Below the pieces are notes generated by a model, which saw only the letters and a program-made list of their open reading frames with translations, was not told the DNA's origin and searched no databases. A stretch of 64,000 nt of DNA, taken from positions 248,001-312,000 of the forward strand of contig CALSOP010000002.1 in the NCBI GenBank assembly GCA_943788005.1, in the 5' to 3' direction. Shown in pieces: positions 29,061 through 39,311 of the stretch; position 1 is the first letter of the stretch; every line of letters begins with the position of its first letter. The position numbers and the translations under genes were made by a program. Source of the stretch: an uncultured Gammaproteobacteria bacterium (GTDB lineage: Bacteria > Pseudomonadota > Gammaproteobacteria > Eutrophobiales > Eutrophobiaceae).

Positions 29061-30137
29061 ATGTCAGACACGCCTCAACGTTTATTATTTGGTCACGACA
29101 CACTTGAATGCGCCTATTTCTTGGTTGCTAAAAGTACCGCCGAGATCAACTTCGATCACCTCGCCTTCGATAAAGAATCGATGCGACACAACAAAAATCC
29201 AGAGCCTAAAGTCATCACATTAGGCGGCACTGACTTTTTAATGCACCCCTATGGCACGTCAGGTGGGTATCCGTTTGTTATCGAGAACAAAGATTTTTTA
29301 ATTCGTTTTGGTCAATACAATTCACCGAGCTTTTTTGTTAAATACCAATGTCAGGCACTTTGGCAAAAAGGACCTTTAGCACTCCATGAGGAATTCATGA
29401 ACTGGGCCGATGCCGTCGGGCTATTCGCTCATCATGAAGAAGCGTTATCACGTGTTGATTTCGCTTTTGACTATCAAATAGAAACCATCGACTTTAATGA
29501 AGATGACTTCGTCAGCCTCGCGAGAAAAGACAGTCGCTATCGCAAAGACCGTGTCACGCAAACCTTCCAATATGGCAAGGGCGACGTCGTACTACGTGTA
29601 TACGATAAGGTTGCTGAAATCTCGGAGCAAAGCCACAAGGATTGGTTTTACACGCTCTGGGAGACCGACACAAACGTATGGCGCATTGAATGGCAATGCC
29701 GCAAACCTATTCTCAAACGTTTCGGGTTAGTCACTATTAAAGATCTCATAGAGGGTCAAGGTGATGTCTTACGTTATCTCGCAACCGAGCACGACACCTT
29801 GCGTGTGCCATCCAAGGACTCCAACCGTTCACGTTGGCCTTTGCATGCACTCTGGCAAGACCTACAGACACACATTAATGATATAGAGGGTGTCGGTGTC
29901 TATCGCACTCTCGATGACAAGGCCATTCTCGCTGAAAACAAAGAACGTATTGCGATCAGCATATACGGTTACATGAAAAGATTTGCTGCGCTTCAATGCG
30001 TTACTAGCGATTCAAAATCGTGCAGTCTTAACCAAGCGTTCGACCTATTAAAAACGCGGCTAGATGATATCCATGAGCCCTTTATCTGGCCGAGCGAAGT
30101 CGAAAAACGTGTTAACAAAATACGGTTAGGTTCTTGA
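29061..30137 (+). CDS. Replication initiation factor (Rep_trans/RstA-like) protein
   Basis: LSRVDFAFDYQ, VVLRVYDKVAEIS, WRIEWQCRKPILKRFG, typical of Rep_trans initiators. Confidence 0.75.
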   Translation: MSDTPQRLLFGHDTLECAYFLVAKSTAEINFDHLAFDKESMRHNKNPEPKVITLGGTDFLMHPYGTSGGYPFVIENKDFLIRFGQYNSPSFFVKYQCQALWQKGPLALHEEFMNWADAVGLFAHHEEALSRVDFAFDYQIETIDFNEDDFVSLARKDSRYRKDRVTQTFQYGKGDVVLRVYDKVAEISEQSHKDWFYTLWETDTNVWRIEWQCRKPILKRFGLVTIKDLIEGQGDVLRYLATEHDTLRVPSKDSNRSRWPLHALWQDLQTHINDIEGVGVYRTLDDKAILAENKERIAISIYGYMKRFAALQCVTSDSKSCSLNQAFDLLKTRLDDIHEPFIWPSEVEKRVNKIRLGS

Positions 30138-30328
30138 TGTTAAGCGAAGCGATGCAAGCACGACTCTCAGAGAGCCGAAATAGAATTCTTAGCTATGGTG
30201 AGCTTGCATTGCCTCCTTCACAATTTAAAGCATTCAGAAAATTAGTACTTGATGAGTTAGGCCGAAGTGGTTTGGAATCGGATTTGGAAAAAATATTGGC
30301 CGACTTAAAACAACAACAGGAACGGTAA
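30134..30328 (+). CDS. Small protein, unknown function
   Basis: 64 aa, start overlaps the rep stop codon. Confidence 0.5.
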   Translation: MMLSEAMQARLSESRNRILSYGELALPPSQFKAFRKLVLDELGRSGLESDLEKILADLKQQQER

Positions 30329-30373
30329 GGCATGGGCAGGCAAATACTATGCAAAAAAGGAGGTGCGCCATGA

Positions 30374-30526
30374 GTGACCGATTCCGATTTTACTTATGAA
30401 CCTGTCGTGGTATTAAAAGGTGATATTGAAACCGTGCCGACTGAGGACGAGTTACGCTTACTGTTACAATTTATGCCTGAACTTTACCGTGACATGCTTA
30501 TACTAACTGAAAACAATCAGGAGTAA
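30374..30526 (+). CDS. Small acidic protein, unknown function (not in the supplied ORF track)
   Basis: GTG start; VTDSDFTYEPVVVLKGDIETVPTEDELRLLLQFMPELYRDMLILTENNQE*; ends just before the recombinase ATG. Confidence 0.5.
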   Translation: MTDSDFTYEPVVVLKGDIETVPTEDELRLLLQFMPELYRDMLILTENNQE

Positions 30527-30531
30527 TCATC

Positions 30532-32157
30532 ATGGCCGTTGCACTCTATGCGCGCGTATCGACGACACGCCAAGCCGATAATGACTTATCCATCCCAGAT
30601 CAGTTAAAACAAATGCGGGATTGGTCTAAGACAAATGGGTTTGATGTCGCGATTGAATATATTGAGCCGGGTGCATCGGCCAAGGATGACAAACGTCCTG
30701 CCTTTCAAACGATGATCATGGATGCCACCATGAAACCTTCACCGTATGACGCCATCATCATACACAGTCTGTCTCGTTTCTTTCGTGACTCACTCGAATT
30801 CGCGCTCTATGAAAACCGGCTGAAAAAAGCAGGTGTTAAACTCATTTCGATCAGCCAACAAACGAGTGACGATCCGTCAGGCGAGATGGCCAGAAAAATG
30901 TTTAGCTTGTTTGATGAATACCAAAGCAAGGAAAACGGCAAGCATACCTTGCGTGCAATGAAAGAGAATGCACGTCAGGGCTTTTATAACGGCACACGAC
31001 CACCTTACGGTTATAAAAAAGTAGATGCGAGTATCAAAGGCAATCGTGGTCGCATGAAAAAACGCATTGTGCCGGATGAGGTCGAGTCCGATATTGTCAG
31101 AAAATTGTATAACCTCTATGTGAATGGCCATGAGGGTAAACGACTTGGCGCAAAGAGCATTGCTACGCTCATGAATCAACAAGGCTATACATTGCGTGGT
31201 GCAACGTGGCGAGCGCAACGCGTGAATGAAATACTAAAAGACACCACTTATATTGGACAACACTATTTTAATAAGCGAGACGCACAAAAAACGCTTAAGC
31301 CTGAATCGGAATGGGCTTTAACCAAAGTTGAACCACTCCTTGAAAAACAAGTGTTTAACACTGCTCAACGCATTCGTGAACAACAATCACCCAAGCAATG
31401 CGCACCACGTAGTTTGGCCTCCCCTATTTTGTTAAGTGGGCTTATAAAGTGCGGACAATGCGGCTCAGGCATGACATTAATGACGGGCAAGAGTGGTCAA
31501 TATCGGTATTACAAATGCACCAAGCAAAAGAACAAAGGTAAACATTTGTGTAACACACCGAACATACCGATGACACCATTTGATGATCAAATACGCACGC
31601 ACTTAGCAGACAAAGTGTTTACCCCAAACCGCGTTCGAAACATGCTCGAACTGTTAAAGAAAAACTTCAAGCACGTGCATACGCACGAACAAGCCAAGAT
31701 AGGTTCCTTACAACGTCAGTTAAAAACAACCGAGGCAGGCATCACGCGTTTATATGAGGGCATTGAGCAAGGCGTGCTCGATCTTGATGAATCACTCACA
31801 GCACGTCTGAAACAGCTCAACACAAAGAAACAGGACATGCTCATAGCATTGACCGGAATGCGTGAACGACAAAACATACCCATTGATAAGCTAACAAAGA
31901 GTCAGCTTGATGCCTTTTGCAGAGCATTGAAATCGAGGCTTAATGATAAAGCGTCGCACTTCGGCAAAGCGTATATGCAGTTATTAGTTGATGAAGTGGT
32001 TATCGAGAAAAAGCAGGCTATTGTATCGGGTAGTTATGTGGCATTAGCAGAGGTAGCTCATGGAGCAACTAATGATAAACGTTTATCATCAGTGCCCATT
32101 TTTACTAGTAGTTGGCGCGCCCGGAAGGATTCGAACCTCCGACCCCCTAGTTCGTAG
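30532..32157 (+). CDS. Large serine recombinase (resolvase N-terminus, recombinase, zinc-ribbon)
   Basis: ALYARVSTTRQADNDLSIPDQ, LSRFFRDSLEFA, GTRPPYGYKK, LIKCGQCGSGMTLMTGKSGQYRYYKCTKQ...C; stop codon lies inside the tRNA gene. Confidence 0.95.
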   Translation: MAVALYARVSTTRQADNDLSIPDQLKQMRDWSKTNGFDVAIEYIEPGASAKDDKRPAFQTMIMDATMKPSPYDAIIIHSLSRFFRDSLEFALYENRLKKAGVKLISISQQTSDDPSGEMARKMFSLFDEYQSKENGKHTLRAMKENARQGFYNGTRPPYGYKKVDASIKGNRGRMKKRIVPDEVESDIVRKLYNLYVNGHEGKRLGAKSIATLMNQQGYTLRGATWRAQRVNEILKDTTYIGQHYFNKRDAQKTLKPESEWALTKVEPLLEKQVFNTAQRIREQQSPKQCAPRSLASPILLSGLIKCGQCGSGMTLMTGKSGQYRYYKCTKQKNKGKHLCNTPNIPMTPFDDQIRTHLADKVFTPNRVRNMLELLKKNFKHVHTHEQAKIGSLQRQLKTTEAGITRLYEGIEQGVLDLDESLTARLKQLNTKKQDMLIALTGMRERQNIPIDKLTKSQLDAFCRALKSRLNDKASHFGKAYMQLLVDEVVIEKKQAIVSGSYVALAEVAHGATNDKRLSSVPIFTSSWRARKDSNLRPPSS

Positions 32158-32189
32158 CCAGGTACTCTATCCAGCTGAGCTACGGGCGC
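32113..32189 (-). tRNA. tRNA-Arg(ACG)
   Basis: GCGCCCGTAGCTCAGCTGGATAGAGTACCTGGCTACGAACTAGGGGGTCGGAGGTTCGAATCCTTCCGGGCGCGCCA; loop CTACGAA. Confidence 0.96.
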
Positions 32190-32235
32190 GTATTTGAGAA
32201 CGGCGAATAATATAGAACTTAGGGATTTAGTCAAA

Positions 32236-32327
32236 TGGCGGAGAGAGAGGGATTCGAACCCTCGATACGGGATAAACCGTATACTCCCTTAGCAGGGGAG
32301 CGCCTTCAGCCGCTCGGCCACCTCTCC
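32236..32327 (-). tRNA. tRNA-Ser(GCT)
   Basis: GGAGAGGTGGCCGAGCGGCTGAAGGCGCTCCCCTGCTAAGGGAGTATACGG... with long variable arm, CCA end. Confidence 0.96.
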
Positions 32328-32489
32328 AATATATTCAACACAGCAAAACACCCTTCAAAATTGGGTGATTTCCCAAAACAATATGCTATTTTTGACCTAA
32401 GATTTTTAGGTCGTCAAGGATACCCTTGCCGGGATTCCCGGTAAAGACTAGTTAAAAAAACCTTCTAACTAATATTATATTTCTAATGC

Positions 32490-32669
32490 TTATTCATCAC
32501 CGGTTTTCTCATCCTGTATCCGATCATAAATTTCTTCACGGTGTACGGCAACATCCTTCGGCGCATTAACACCAATACGTACTTGATTACCTCGGATACC
32601 TAAAACCGTAACGTTTACTTCATCCCCAATCATCAACGACTCACCTACACGTCGAGTTAATATCAACAT
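32490..32669 (-). CDS. csrA: Carbon storage regulator CsrA (59 aa, absent from the supplied ORF track)
   Basis: [59 protein letters not shown]. Confidence 0.97.
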   Translation of the reverse strand: MLILTRRVGESLMIGDEVNVTVLGIRGNQVRIGVNAPKDVAVHREEIYDRIQDEKTGDE

Positions 32670-32790
32670 CTCAATTCTCCTTTATCTTCCGTAATCATCA
32701 TATTTCCATCATCTTATAAGTAAAGCCCCTAAACGTAATCAGCGCTTCTCTAGCCTAATGATAGTGTTCCATCATTAGGCTAATCGGGTA

Positions 32791-34029
32791 CTAATCGTTA
32801 GCGTCTACTATACTTCCTTTATCCAGCCCGAAAGCTGTATGTAAGGTACGAACTCCAAGTTCTAAGTATTTTTCGGCCACAACTACAGAAACCTTAATTT
32901 CTGATGTAGAAATCATTTGTATATTTATTCCTTCGTCTGCCAATGCCTTGAACATGGTATTGGCTATCCCAGCATGTGAGCGCATACCTACACCCACCGC
33001 AGAAATCTTTACAATGGTATTATCACCCGAAACGTCCTTGGCATCGATAGATTTTGCGGTTTTCTGTAAAATCTCGAATGCTTTGTCATAGTCAATGCGG
33101 TTGACAGTGAATGTGAAGTCTGTGCTGTTATCCAGACCGACATTTTGCACAATCATATCGACTTCAATATTAGCATCAGCAATCGGCCCGAGTATCTTAG
33201 AAGCAATTCCAGGCATGTCTGGAACACCTACAATCGTCAACTTTGCTTCATCGCGATTGTGAGCAATACCTGATATCAATGCCGCTTCCATATTTTCATC
33301 CTCATCGGTTATTAACGTGCCTGGACCATCTTCAAAGCTGGAAAGGACGCGTAAATTAACATTATATTTTCTGGCAAATTCAACGGAACGTATTTGTAAT
33401 ACCTTGGAACCGAGACTGGCCATTTCCAACATCTCTTCGTAAGTAATCAAGGGGAGCCGTTGTGCATTCTGGACTATTCGTGGATCTGCTGTATAGACAC
33501 CATCAACATCAGTATAGATTCGGCATTCATCTGCTTCTAAAGCAGCTGCCATCGCTACTGCCGTTGTATCAGAGCCACCCCGGCCCAATGTCGTAATGTT
33601 GCCATCTTCATCAATGCCCTGAAAGCCAGCTACAACAACGATTTTACCTTCATTTAGTTTCTTATGGACACGAGCAGCCTCAATATCGACAATCCTCGCC
33701 TTATTATGTTCGTTGTCTGTACGAATATGAACTTGGCCGCCAGTATACGACACTGCAGGATAGCCTTTTTCTTCCAACGCCATACTTAGTAAAGCGATGG
33801 TAACTTGTTCGCCTGTCGACAATAAAACATCCAGTTCTCGTGGCGTAGGAGTATGTGATAACGCTTTTGCAAGCGATAATAGACGATCGGTCTCACCGCT
33901 CATAGCGGACAAAACTACTACGACTTGGTTACCCTGTTTTTTTGTTTCGATTACTCTGTCGGCAACTGCTTGAATTCGTTCAATTGTGCCAACGGACGTA
34001 CCGCCATATTTTTGGACTATTAATGCCAT
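32791..34029 (-). CDS. lysC: Aspartate kinase
   Basis: MALIVQKYGGTSVGTIERI, GRGGSDTTAVA, ACT domains. Confidence 0.96.
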   Translation of the reverse strand: MALIVQKYGGTSVGTIERIQAVADRVIETKKQGNQVVVVLSAMSGETDRLLSLAKALSHTPTPRELDVLLSTGEQVTIALLSMALEEKGYPAVSYTGGQVHIRTDNEHNKARIVDIEAARVHKKLNEGKIVVVAGFQGIDEDGNITTLGRGGSDTTAVAMAAALEADECRIYTDVDGVYTADPRIVQNAQRLPLITYEEMLEMASLGSKVLQIRSVEFARKYNVNLRVLSSFEDGPGTLITDEDENMEAALISGIAHNRDEAKLTIVGVPDMPGIASKILGPIADANIEVDMIVQNVGLDNSTDFTFTVNRIDYDKAFEILQKTAKSIDAKDVSGDNTIVKISAVGVGMRSHAGIANTMFKALADEGINIQMISTSEIKVSVVVAEKYLELGVRTLHTAFGLDKGSIVDAND

Positions 34030-34091
34030 ATCGCTGATTGTGGTAAAAGGCGACGAATTCTAGCTGAACTGAGCAATATAAGGAATAGACA

Positions 34092-36698
34092 TCAAGTGGA
34101 AATTTGACTGCGTATCCAGTCTGGGACATTTTTTAGTGCATCTTCCAAACTTGATGGGTCGTTTCCGCCTGCCTGAGCCATATCCGGTCGGCCACCTCCT
34201 TTCCCACCAACTTGCTGTGCGACATGGTTGACCAAGTCACCCGCCTTGATTCGGTCAGTGGCGTCTTGAGTTACTCCAGCAACCAAACTCACTTTTGAAT
34301 CGTTCACTGTCGCTAGTATAACTGCTGCCGTGCCGAGCTTATTTTTCAATTGGTCGACTGTATCGCGTAGGGTTTTTGGATCGATACCTTCGAGAGATTT
34401 TGCAATGACTTTAATCCCTTCTATAATCTCTGCATCGCTGGCCATATCCGAGCCTGCACTACTGGCCATCTTACCTTTAAGTTGTTCCAGTTCTTTTTCC
34501 AGTTTACGGGTTTTCTCGATTTGAGCAGAAAGCTTCGAGTCGACTGACTCTATATCTGTTTTAAGGATCTCGGCTATTCTTTGTAATTTAACTTCCGCAT
34601 TTTCAATCCAGTTTAACGCACCAACACCCGTTACGGCTTCTATCCGACGAACACCTGATGCCGTTCCAGACTCCGAGACTATTTTGAAAAAACCGATATC
34701 TCCCGCACGTTCAACGTGTGTGCCGCCACAGAGTTCGCATGAAAAATCACCACCTATATTTAATACCCTAACCGTATCTTCATACTTTTCACCAAATAAA
34801 GACATGGCTCCAGACGCCTTGGCTTTATCCAATGACATAACCTGGACTTCAGTCGCTTCATTCTTTAATACTTGAGAATTTACCAATCTTTCAATCTCTT
34901 GAATCTGTTGTTTTGTTAAGGGCTCGTTATGTGAAAAATCAAAACGTAATCTGTCATCAGCAACCAACGATCCTTTTTGTACGACATGGTCGCCTAATAG
35001 GTTACGTAATGCGGTATGTAATAGGTGCGTCGCCGAATGATTACGCATGATGTCGATACGTCGCTTTTGATCAACAGATGCACGCACAACATCACCCACT
35101 TTTAATGTGCCTGTACGCAGTACACCAAGGTGTATATGTGATTGGCCTTGTTTCTTTGTATCTTCTATTTCAAAAAAAACATCATCGGTAAAGAGTTCGC
35201 CCTTATCGCCCACTTGACCACCTGACTGAGCATAGAATGGTGTTTCTAATAATATAACGCCGCCAATATCACCTTGTTTTAAAGACTTTACATTACGACC
35301 ATCCTGATAAAGCGCAATGATAGTCGTCTTTTGCCGTAAGCGTTCGTAACCCGTAAATGCACTGACTAAGCTATCATCGGTATCTACCGAAACACCGACA
35401 TCAAACTTACTGGCAGCACGCGCACGTTTACGTTGTTCAGCCATGGCCTTATTAAAGCCATCCATATCGACTTTTAGGTTCCGTTCACGCGCTATATCTG
35501 CGGTGAGATCAACTGGGAATCCATAAGTATCATATAAGCGGAAAACATCTTCTCCCTGGATCACATCACCATCCATTTTACTGATAACGTCATCCAGTAC
35601 TTTTAGGCCTTGTTCAAGAGTCTCGGCAAAACGGTCTTCTTCAGCAAGCAATGTTCTTTCAATATTTGCTTTTGATTGTTCTAACTCAGGATAGGCTTTG
35701 CCCATAACTTGATTGAGCACATCAACCAGCTTATAAAAAAACGGCTCACTAAAACCTAGTTTATTACCATGCCGAATTGCACGACGAATGATTCTGCGTA
35801 AGACATATCCTCGTCCTTCATTTGAAGGTATAACACCATCAGTAATTAAGAATGAACAGGAACGAATATGATCCGCAACCACTTGGCTTGATATGGCATC
35901 AAGATTGTTTTTACCTGACAGCTCCTTTATTGCCTGAATAATTTTTCCAAATAATTCAATCTCATAATTATTATGCACATCCTGCATCACAGCAGTAATA
36001 CGTTCCAACCCCATACCAGTATCAACAGAGGGATGTGGAATAGGCTTTAGATTACCACTTGTATCACGATCAAATTGTGTGAATACGAGATTCCATATTT
36101 CGATATAACGGTCCAGATCTGAACCTTCTGAACCTGGGGGACCACCAGGGATATCTTCACCATGGTCATAGAATATTTCACTACAAGGGCCACAAGGGCC
36201 TGTATCACCCATGGACCAAAAATTATCGGCTGCGCCACAGCGACTAAAGCGCTCTGGTGAAACACCAATTTCTTTTAACCAAATATCGGCCGCTTCATCA
36301 TCGTCTTCAAAGACGGTTATCCATAATTTAGATTCTGGTATTTTTAATTCTTCAGTTAAATACTCCCAGGCATAAGCAATCGCTTCACGCTTAAAGTAAT
36401 CACCAAAACTAAAATTACCTAGCATTTCAAAAAAGGTGTGATGGCGTGCGGTGTAACCAACATTTTCTAGGTCATTATGTTTACCACCCGCGCGTACACA
36501 ACGTTGCGAAGATGTCGCCCGTTTATAATCACGTTTTTCTCTACCAAGAAAGACATCCTTGAATTGCACCATGCCCGCATTAGTGAATAATAAAGTAGGA
36601 TCATTTGATGGTACCAAAGAGCTACTCGAGACTACTTCATGATCTTTCGATTTAAAGAAATCTAGGAATGATTGGCGAATATCGTTGCTGGTTTTCAT
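34092..36698 (-). CDS. alaS: Alanyl-tRNA synthetase
   Basis: [72 protein letters not shown]. Confidence 0.98.
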   Translation of the reverse strand: MKTSNDIRQSFLDFFKSKDHEVVSSSSLVPSNDPTLLFTNAGMVQFKDVFLGREKRDYKRATSSQRCVRAGGKHNDLENVGYTARHHTFFEMLGNFSFGDYFKREAIAYAWEYLTEELKIPESKLWITVFEDDDEAADIWLKEIGVSPERFSRCGAADNFWSMGDTGPCGPCSEIFYDHGEDIPGGPPGSEGSDLDRYIEIWNLVFTQFDRDTSGNLKPIPHPSVDTGMGLERITAVMQDVHNNYEIELFGKIIQAIKELSGKNNLDAISSQVVADHIRSCSFLITDGVIPSNEGRGYVLRRIIRRAIRHGNKLGFSEPFFYKLVDVLNQVMGKAYPELEQSKANIERTLLAEEDRFAETLEQGLKVLDDVISKMDGDVIQGEDVFRLYDTYGFPVDLTADIARERNLKVDMDGFNKAMAEQRKRARAASKFDVGVSVDTDDSLVSAFTGYERLRQKTTIIALYQDGRNVKSLKQGDIGGVILLETPFYAQSGGQVGDKGELFTDDVFFEIEDTKKQGQSHIHLGVLRTGTLKVGDVVRASVDQKRRIDIMRNHSATHLLHTALRNLLGDHVVQKGSLVADDRLRFDFSHNEPLTKQQIQEIERLVNSQVLKNEATEVQVMSLDKAKASGAMSLFGEKYEDTVRVLNIGGDFSCELCGGTHVERAGDIGFFKIVSESGTASGVRRIEAVTGVGALNWIENAEVKLQRIAEILKTDIESVDSKLSAQIEKTRKLEKELEQLKGKMASSAGSDMASDAEIIEGIKVIAKSLEGIDPKTLRDTVDQLKNKLGTAAVILATVNDSKVSLVAGVTQDATDRIKAGDLVNHVAQQVGGKGGGRPDMAQAGGNDPSSLEDALKNVPDWIRSQIST

Positions 36699-37063
36699 TA
36701 TTTTAAAAGTTGGCTTATCTGTTCACTACTGAAACCGCGACTATATAGGAATCGAGATTGTTTTGCCTTAGTTTGATAATCCCTAGGGACACTTTCACCG
36801 TATTTTTTTACCCTGACTTCTTCTGCCAACGTCATCCAGTCTATCGATTCTGATTCAAGGCATTGTTCGATCAAAACGGGCTCAACACCGCGTTGCCGTA
36901 ATTCCTGAATAATCTTATTCGGTCCCTGCCCTTTGTTAAGACTATGATGCACAAAACTCTCGGCAAATCGTTCATCACTCTGGAGACCTTCACCGCTCAG
37001 GGTATTCAACAGATCTTCGATCAAACCCTCATCTGTGCAACGCCGTGCGAGTTTATTTGCCAA
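36698..37063 (-). CDS. recX: RecX regulatory protein (start may lie further upstream)
   Basis: Between recA and ala[33 protein letters not shown]. Confidence 0.88.
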   Translation of the reverse strand: MANKLARRCTDEGLIEDLLNTLSGEGLQSDERFAESFVHHSLNKGQGPNKIIQELRQRGVEPVLIEQCLESESIDWMTLAEEVRVKKYGESVPRDYQTKAKQSRFLYSRGFSSEQISQLLK

Positions 37064-37134
37064 TTCCTTGCGGCTATGTTCCCGCCTAGCCAGAAAGTCA
37101 CATGCCCGCTGCAGGACTTCCTGGCGTTCTGTAC

Positions 37135-38214
37135 TCAGACTGCTGCTCCTTCTTTCTCGGCCTCTTCTTCTTGGGCACCATTAACTTCAGTAACATCTTC
37201 TGGTGTTAGTTTAGGCAGTAATTGTTCCCTTATATTTGCTTCAATTTCTTCTGCAATCTTTGGGTTTTCTTTTAAGAAGTTACGCACGTTTTCCTTCCCT
37301 TGGCCAATGCGATCATCCTTGTAGCTGTACCATGCACCGGCTTTATCGATAAGCTCAAGTTTCACGCCTAAGTCAATCACTTCACCTAAACGAGAAATCC
37401 CTTCATTATACAAAATTTCAAACTCTGCTTGTTTAAAGGGTGGCGCTATCTTATTTTTCACGACCTTCACACGAGTTTCATTACCGATGACTTCATCACC
37501 TCTTTTAATCGCGCCTATTCTTCTGATATCTAAACGCACCGAGGCATAAAACTTTAATGCATTACCACCCGTGGTTGTTTCCGGGCTACCGAACATGACA
37601 CCAATCTTCATGCGGATTTGGTTAATAAAAATAACACAACAATTCGCGCGTTTGATATTACCCGTCAGCTTTCTTAAAGCTTGCGACATTAAACGGGCGG
37701 CAAGGCCCATGTGTGAATCACCCATCTCACCTTCTATTTCTGCCTTCGGTACTAATGCAGCAACGGAATCGATTACGACCAATTCAACAGCACCACTACG
37801 AACTAACATGTCACAAATCTCTAATGCCTGCTCACCGGTATCAGGTTGCGATACGAGTAATTCATCAATATTCACCCCAAGCTTCTCAGCATAAACGGGG
37901 TCAAGGGCATGCTCTGCATCGATAAAGGCACAGGTCTTACCCTGCTTTTGTGCTTCGGCAATCGCTGATAAAGTTAGCGTAGTTTTACCAGAAGACTCAG
38001 GTCCATAAATTTCGACGACACGCCCATAAGGTAATCCACCAGCGCCGAGCGCGACATCTAGGCCTATTGAACCGGTGCTCACCGTGGGCACTGCTGCCAC
38101 AGCTTGGTCACCCATTTTCATAACAGAACCTTTGCCAAATTGTTTTTCAATTTGGCCTAACGCCATCGATAGTGCTCTCTTCTTATCTTCTTCAATCTTT
38201 TCTGCGCTTGCCAT
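37135..38214 (-). CDS. recA: Recombinase A
   Basis: [66 protein letters not shown]. Confidence 0.99.
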   Translation of the reverse strand: MASAEKIEEDKKRALSMALGQIEKQFGKGSVMKMGDQAVAAVPTVSTGSIGLDVALGAGGLPYGRVVEIYGPESSGKTTLTLSAIAEAQKQGKTCAFIDAEHALDPVYAEKLGVNIDELLVSQPDTGEQALEICDMLVRSGAVELVVIDSVAALVPKAEIEGEMGDSHMGLAARLMSQALRKLTGNIKRANCCVIFINQIRMKIGVMFGSPETTTGGNALKFYASVRLDIRRIGAIKRGDEVIGNETRVKVVKNKIAPPFKQAEFEILYNEGISRLGEVIDLGVKLELIDKAGAWYSYKDDRIGQGKENVRNFLKENPKIAEEIEANIREQLLPKLTPEDVTEVNGAQEEEAEKEGAAV

Positions 38215-38413
38215 GTTAATTCTCCATGTTTGCTTTATTCGAAATACCTAAGCCATTCCCCCGAACAGCCCTCATGGAAAGAACTATAGTTAATACATTT
38301 TTTAATGTCAATACTTTTTACTACCTGTGTATTTTTTACTATATAATATATTTTATTAGCTAGTGGTCATATTTTGTATAATCCGTGACATTAAACCTAT
38401 TTTTATAATAACA

Positions 38414-39286
38414 ATGCTAAACGATATCAAATGGGCGACGCGCCAACGCTTGCAATACATAGAGCTTATGGCCTATTACACGGGTGTTGTCACTCGTAGT
38501 GAGGTGGCCAAAGCCTTCGGTATCTCCGATGCTGCCGCGACTAAGGATCTGAAGCTGTATAGCGAGATAGCCCCTGAAAACCTGACTTATAAGCACACTG
38601 TATTTGGATTTGTGCCAACACTCTCATTTAAAGAGGTTTTTGCGGATCTTTCACCGGCAATCGTTTTACCCATGATAGAAGCTAATCTGACTGTTGTTGG
38701 CGGCCCTAGCCAAGATAGCGCTGTATTCGGTATCCCTGTTGATGGCCTCGTCCTACCCAATCGATTACCTGACAAGGCCGTGCTGGCACAGGTAACACGT
38801 GCCATACATAACAAGAAAAAGCTAAATGTTAGTTACCATTCACTTTCACAAAGAACCTCTGATGAAAGCCGTATTATCGAGCCTCATTCTCTAGTCAACA
38901 CCGGTTTTCGCTGGCATGTCCGTGCTTACAATGAGGATACCTTTGATTTCAGAGACTTCGTCTTATCACGCTTTGAAGATGCAGAGTGCAGGGATGAACA
39001 GGCTGAATCCAGTGCTCAATATGATGATGACTGGGTTGAGATCATCACAATGAAATTGACTCCCCACCCGAAACTGGAAGATAGAAATCGAGCAAGCCTA
39101 CTAATCGATTACGGCAGTGATAATGACATTATCGAGATTAAAATCCGCCGCGCCTTGATTGGCTATTTACTACAACAACTGTCTGTTGATACGACGCAAG
39201 ACCACTCATTAAATCCGAATAAATATCAGTTGATTGTATTGAATCGTGACGAAATAGAGCCTTTTGCCGGTTGGGCGTTTAATTAA
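38414..39286 (+). CDS. WYL-domain transcriptional regulator (BrxR/CapW-like HTH-WYL architecture)
   Basis: HTH MLNDIKWATRQRLQYIELMAYYTGVVTRSEVAKAFGISDAAATKDL; WYL-type HSLVNTGFRWHVRAYNEDTFDFRDFVLSRF; ORF track start 38363 is upstream of the likely ATG. Confidence 0.75.
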   Translation: MLNDIKWATRQRLQYIELMAYYTGVVTRSEVAKAFGISDAAATKDLKLYSEIAPENLTYKHTVFGFVPTLSFKEVFADLSPAIVLPMIEANLTVVGGPSQDSAVFGIPVDGLVLPNRLPDKAVLAQVTRAIHNKKKLNVSYHSLSQRTSDESRIIEPHSLVNTGFRWHVRAYNEDTFDFRDFVLSRFEDAECRDEQAESSAQYDDDWVEIITMKLTPHPKLEDRNRASLLIDYGSDNDIIEIKIRRALIGYLLQQLSVDTTQDHSLNPNKYQLIVLNRDEIEPFAGWAFN

Positions 39287-39311
39287 ACTAAAAAAGTATT
39301 TCCGGCTTTTA

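Larger units (their letters stand above)
26304..32130. mobile_element. Integrated element (about 5.8 kb) at tRNA-Arg(ACG): XRE, XRE, Rep_trans-like, small ORFs, large serine recombinase, methyltransferase cargo
   Basis: 18-bp direct repeats TGGCGCGCCCGGAAGGAT at 26304-26321 and 32113-32130 (the latter is the tRNA 3' end). Confidence 0.8.

Noticed and set aside
32235-32444. ORF MAEREGFEPSIRDKPYTPLAGERLQPLGHLSN...
   Set aside because: It is the antisense reading of tRNA-Ser(GCT), a well-known spurious ORF type.
38281-38420. LexA/SOS box upstream of recA
   Set aside because: CCTGTGTATTTTTTACTA has CTGT, but the matching ACAG half is absent at the required spacing.
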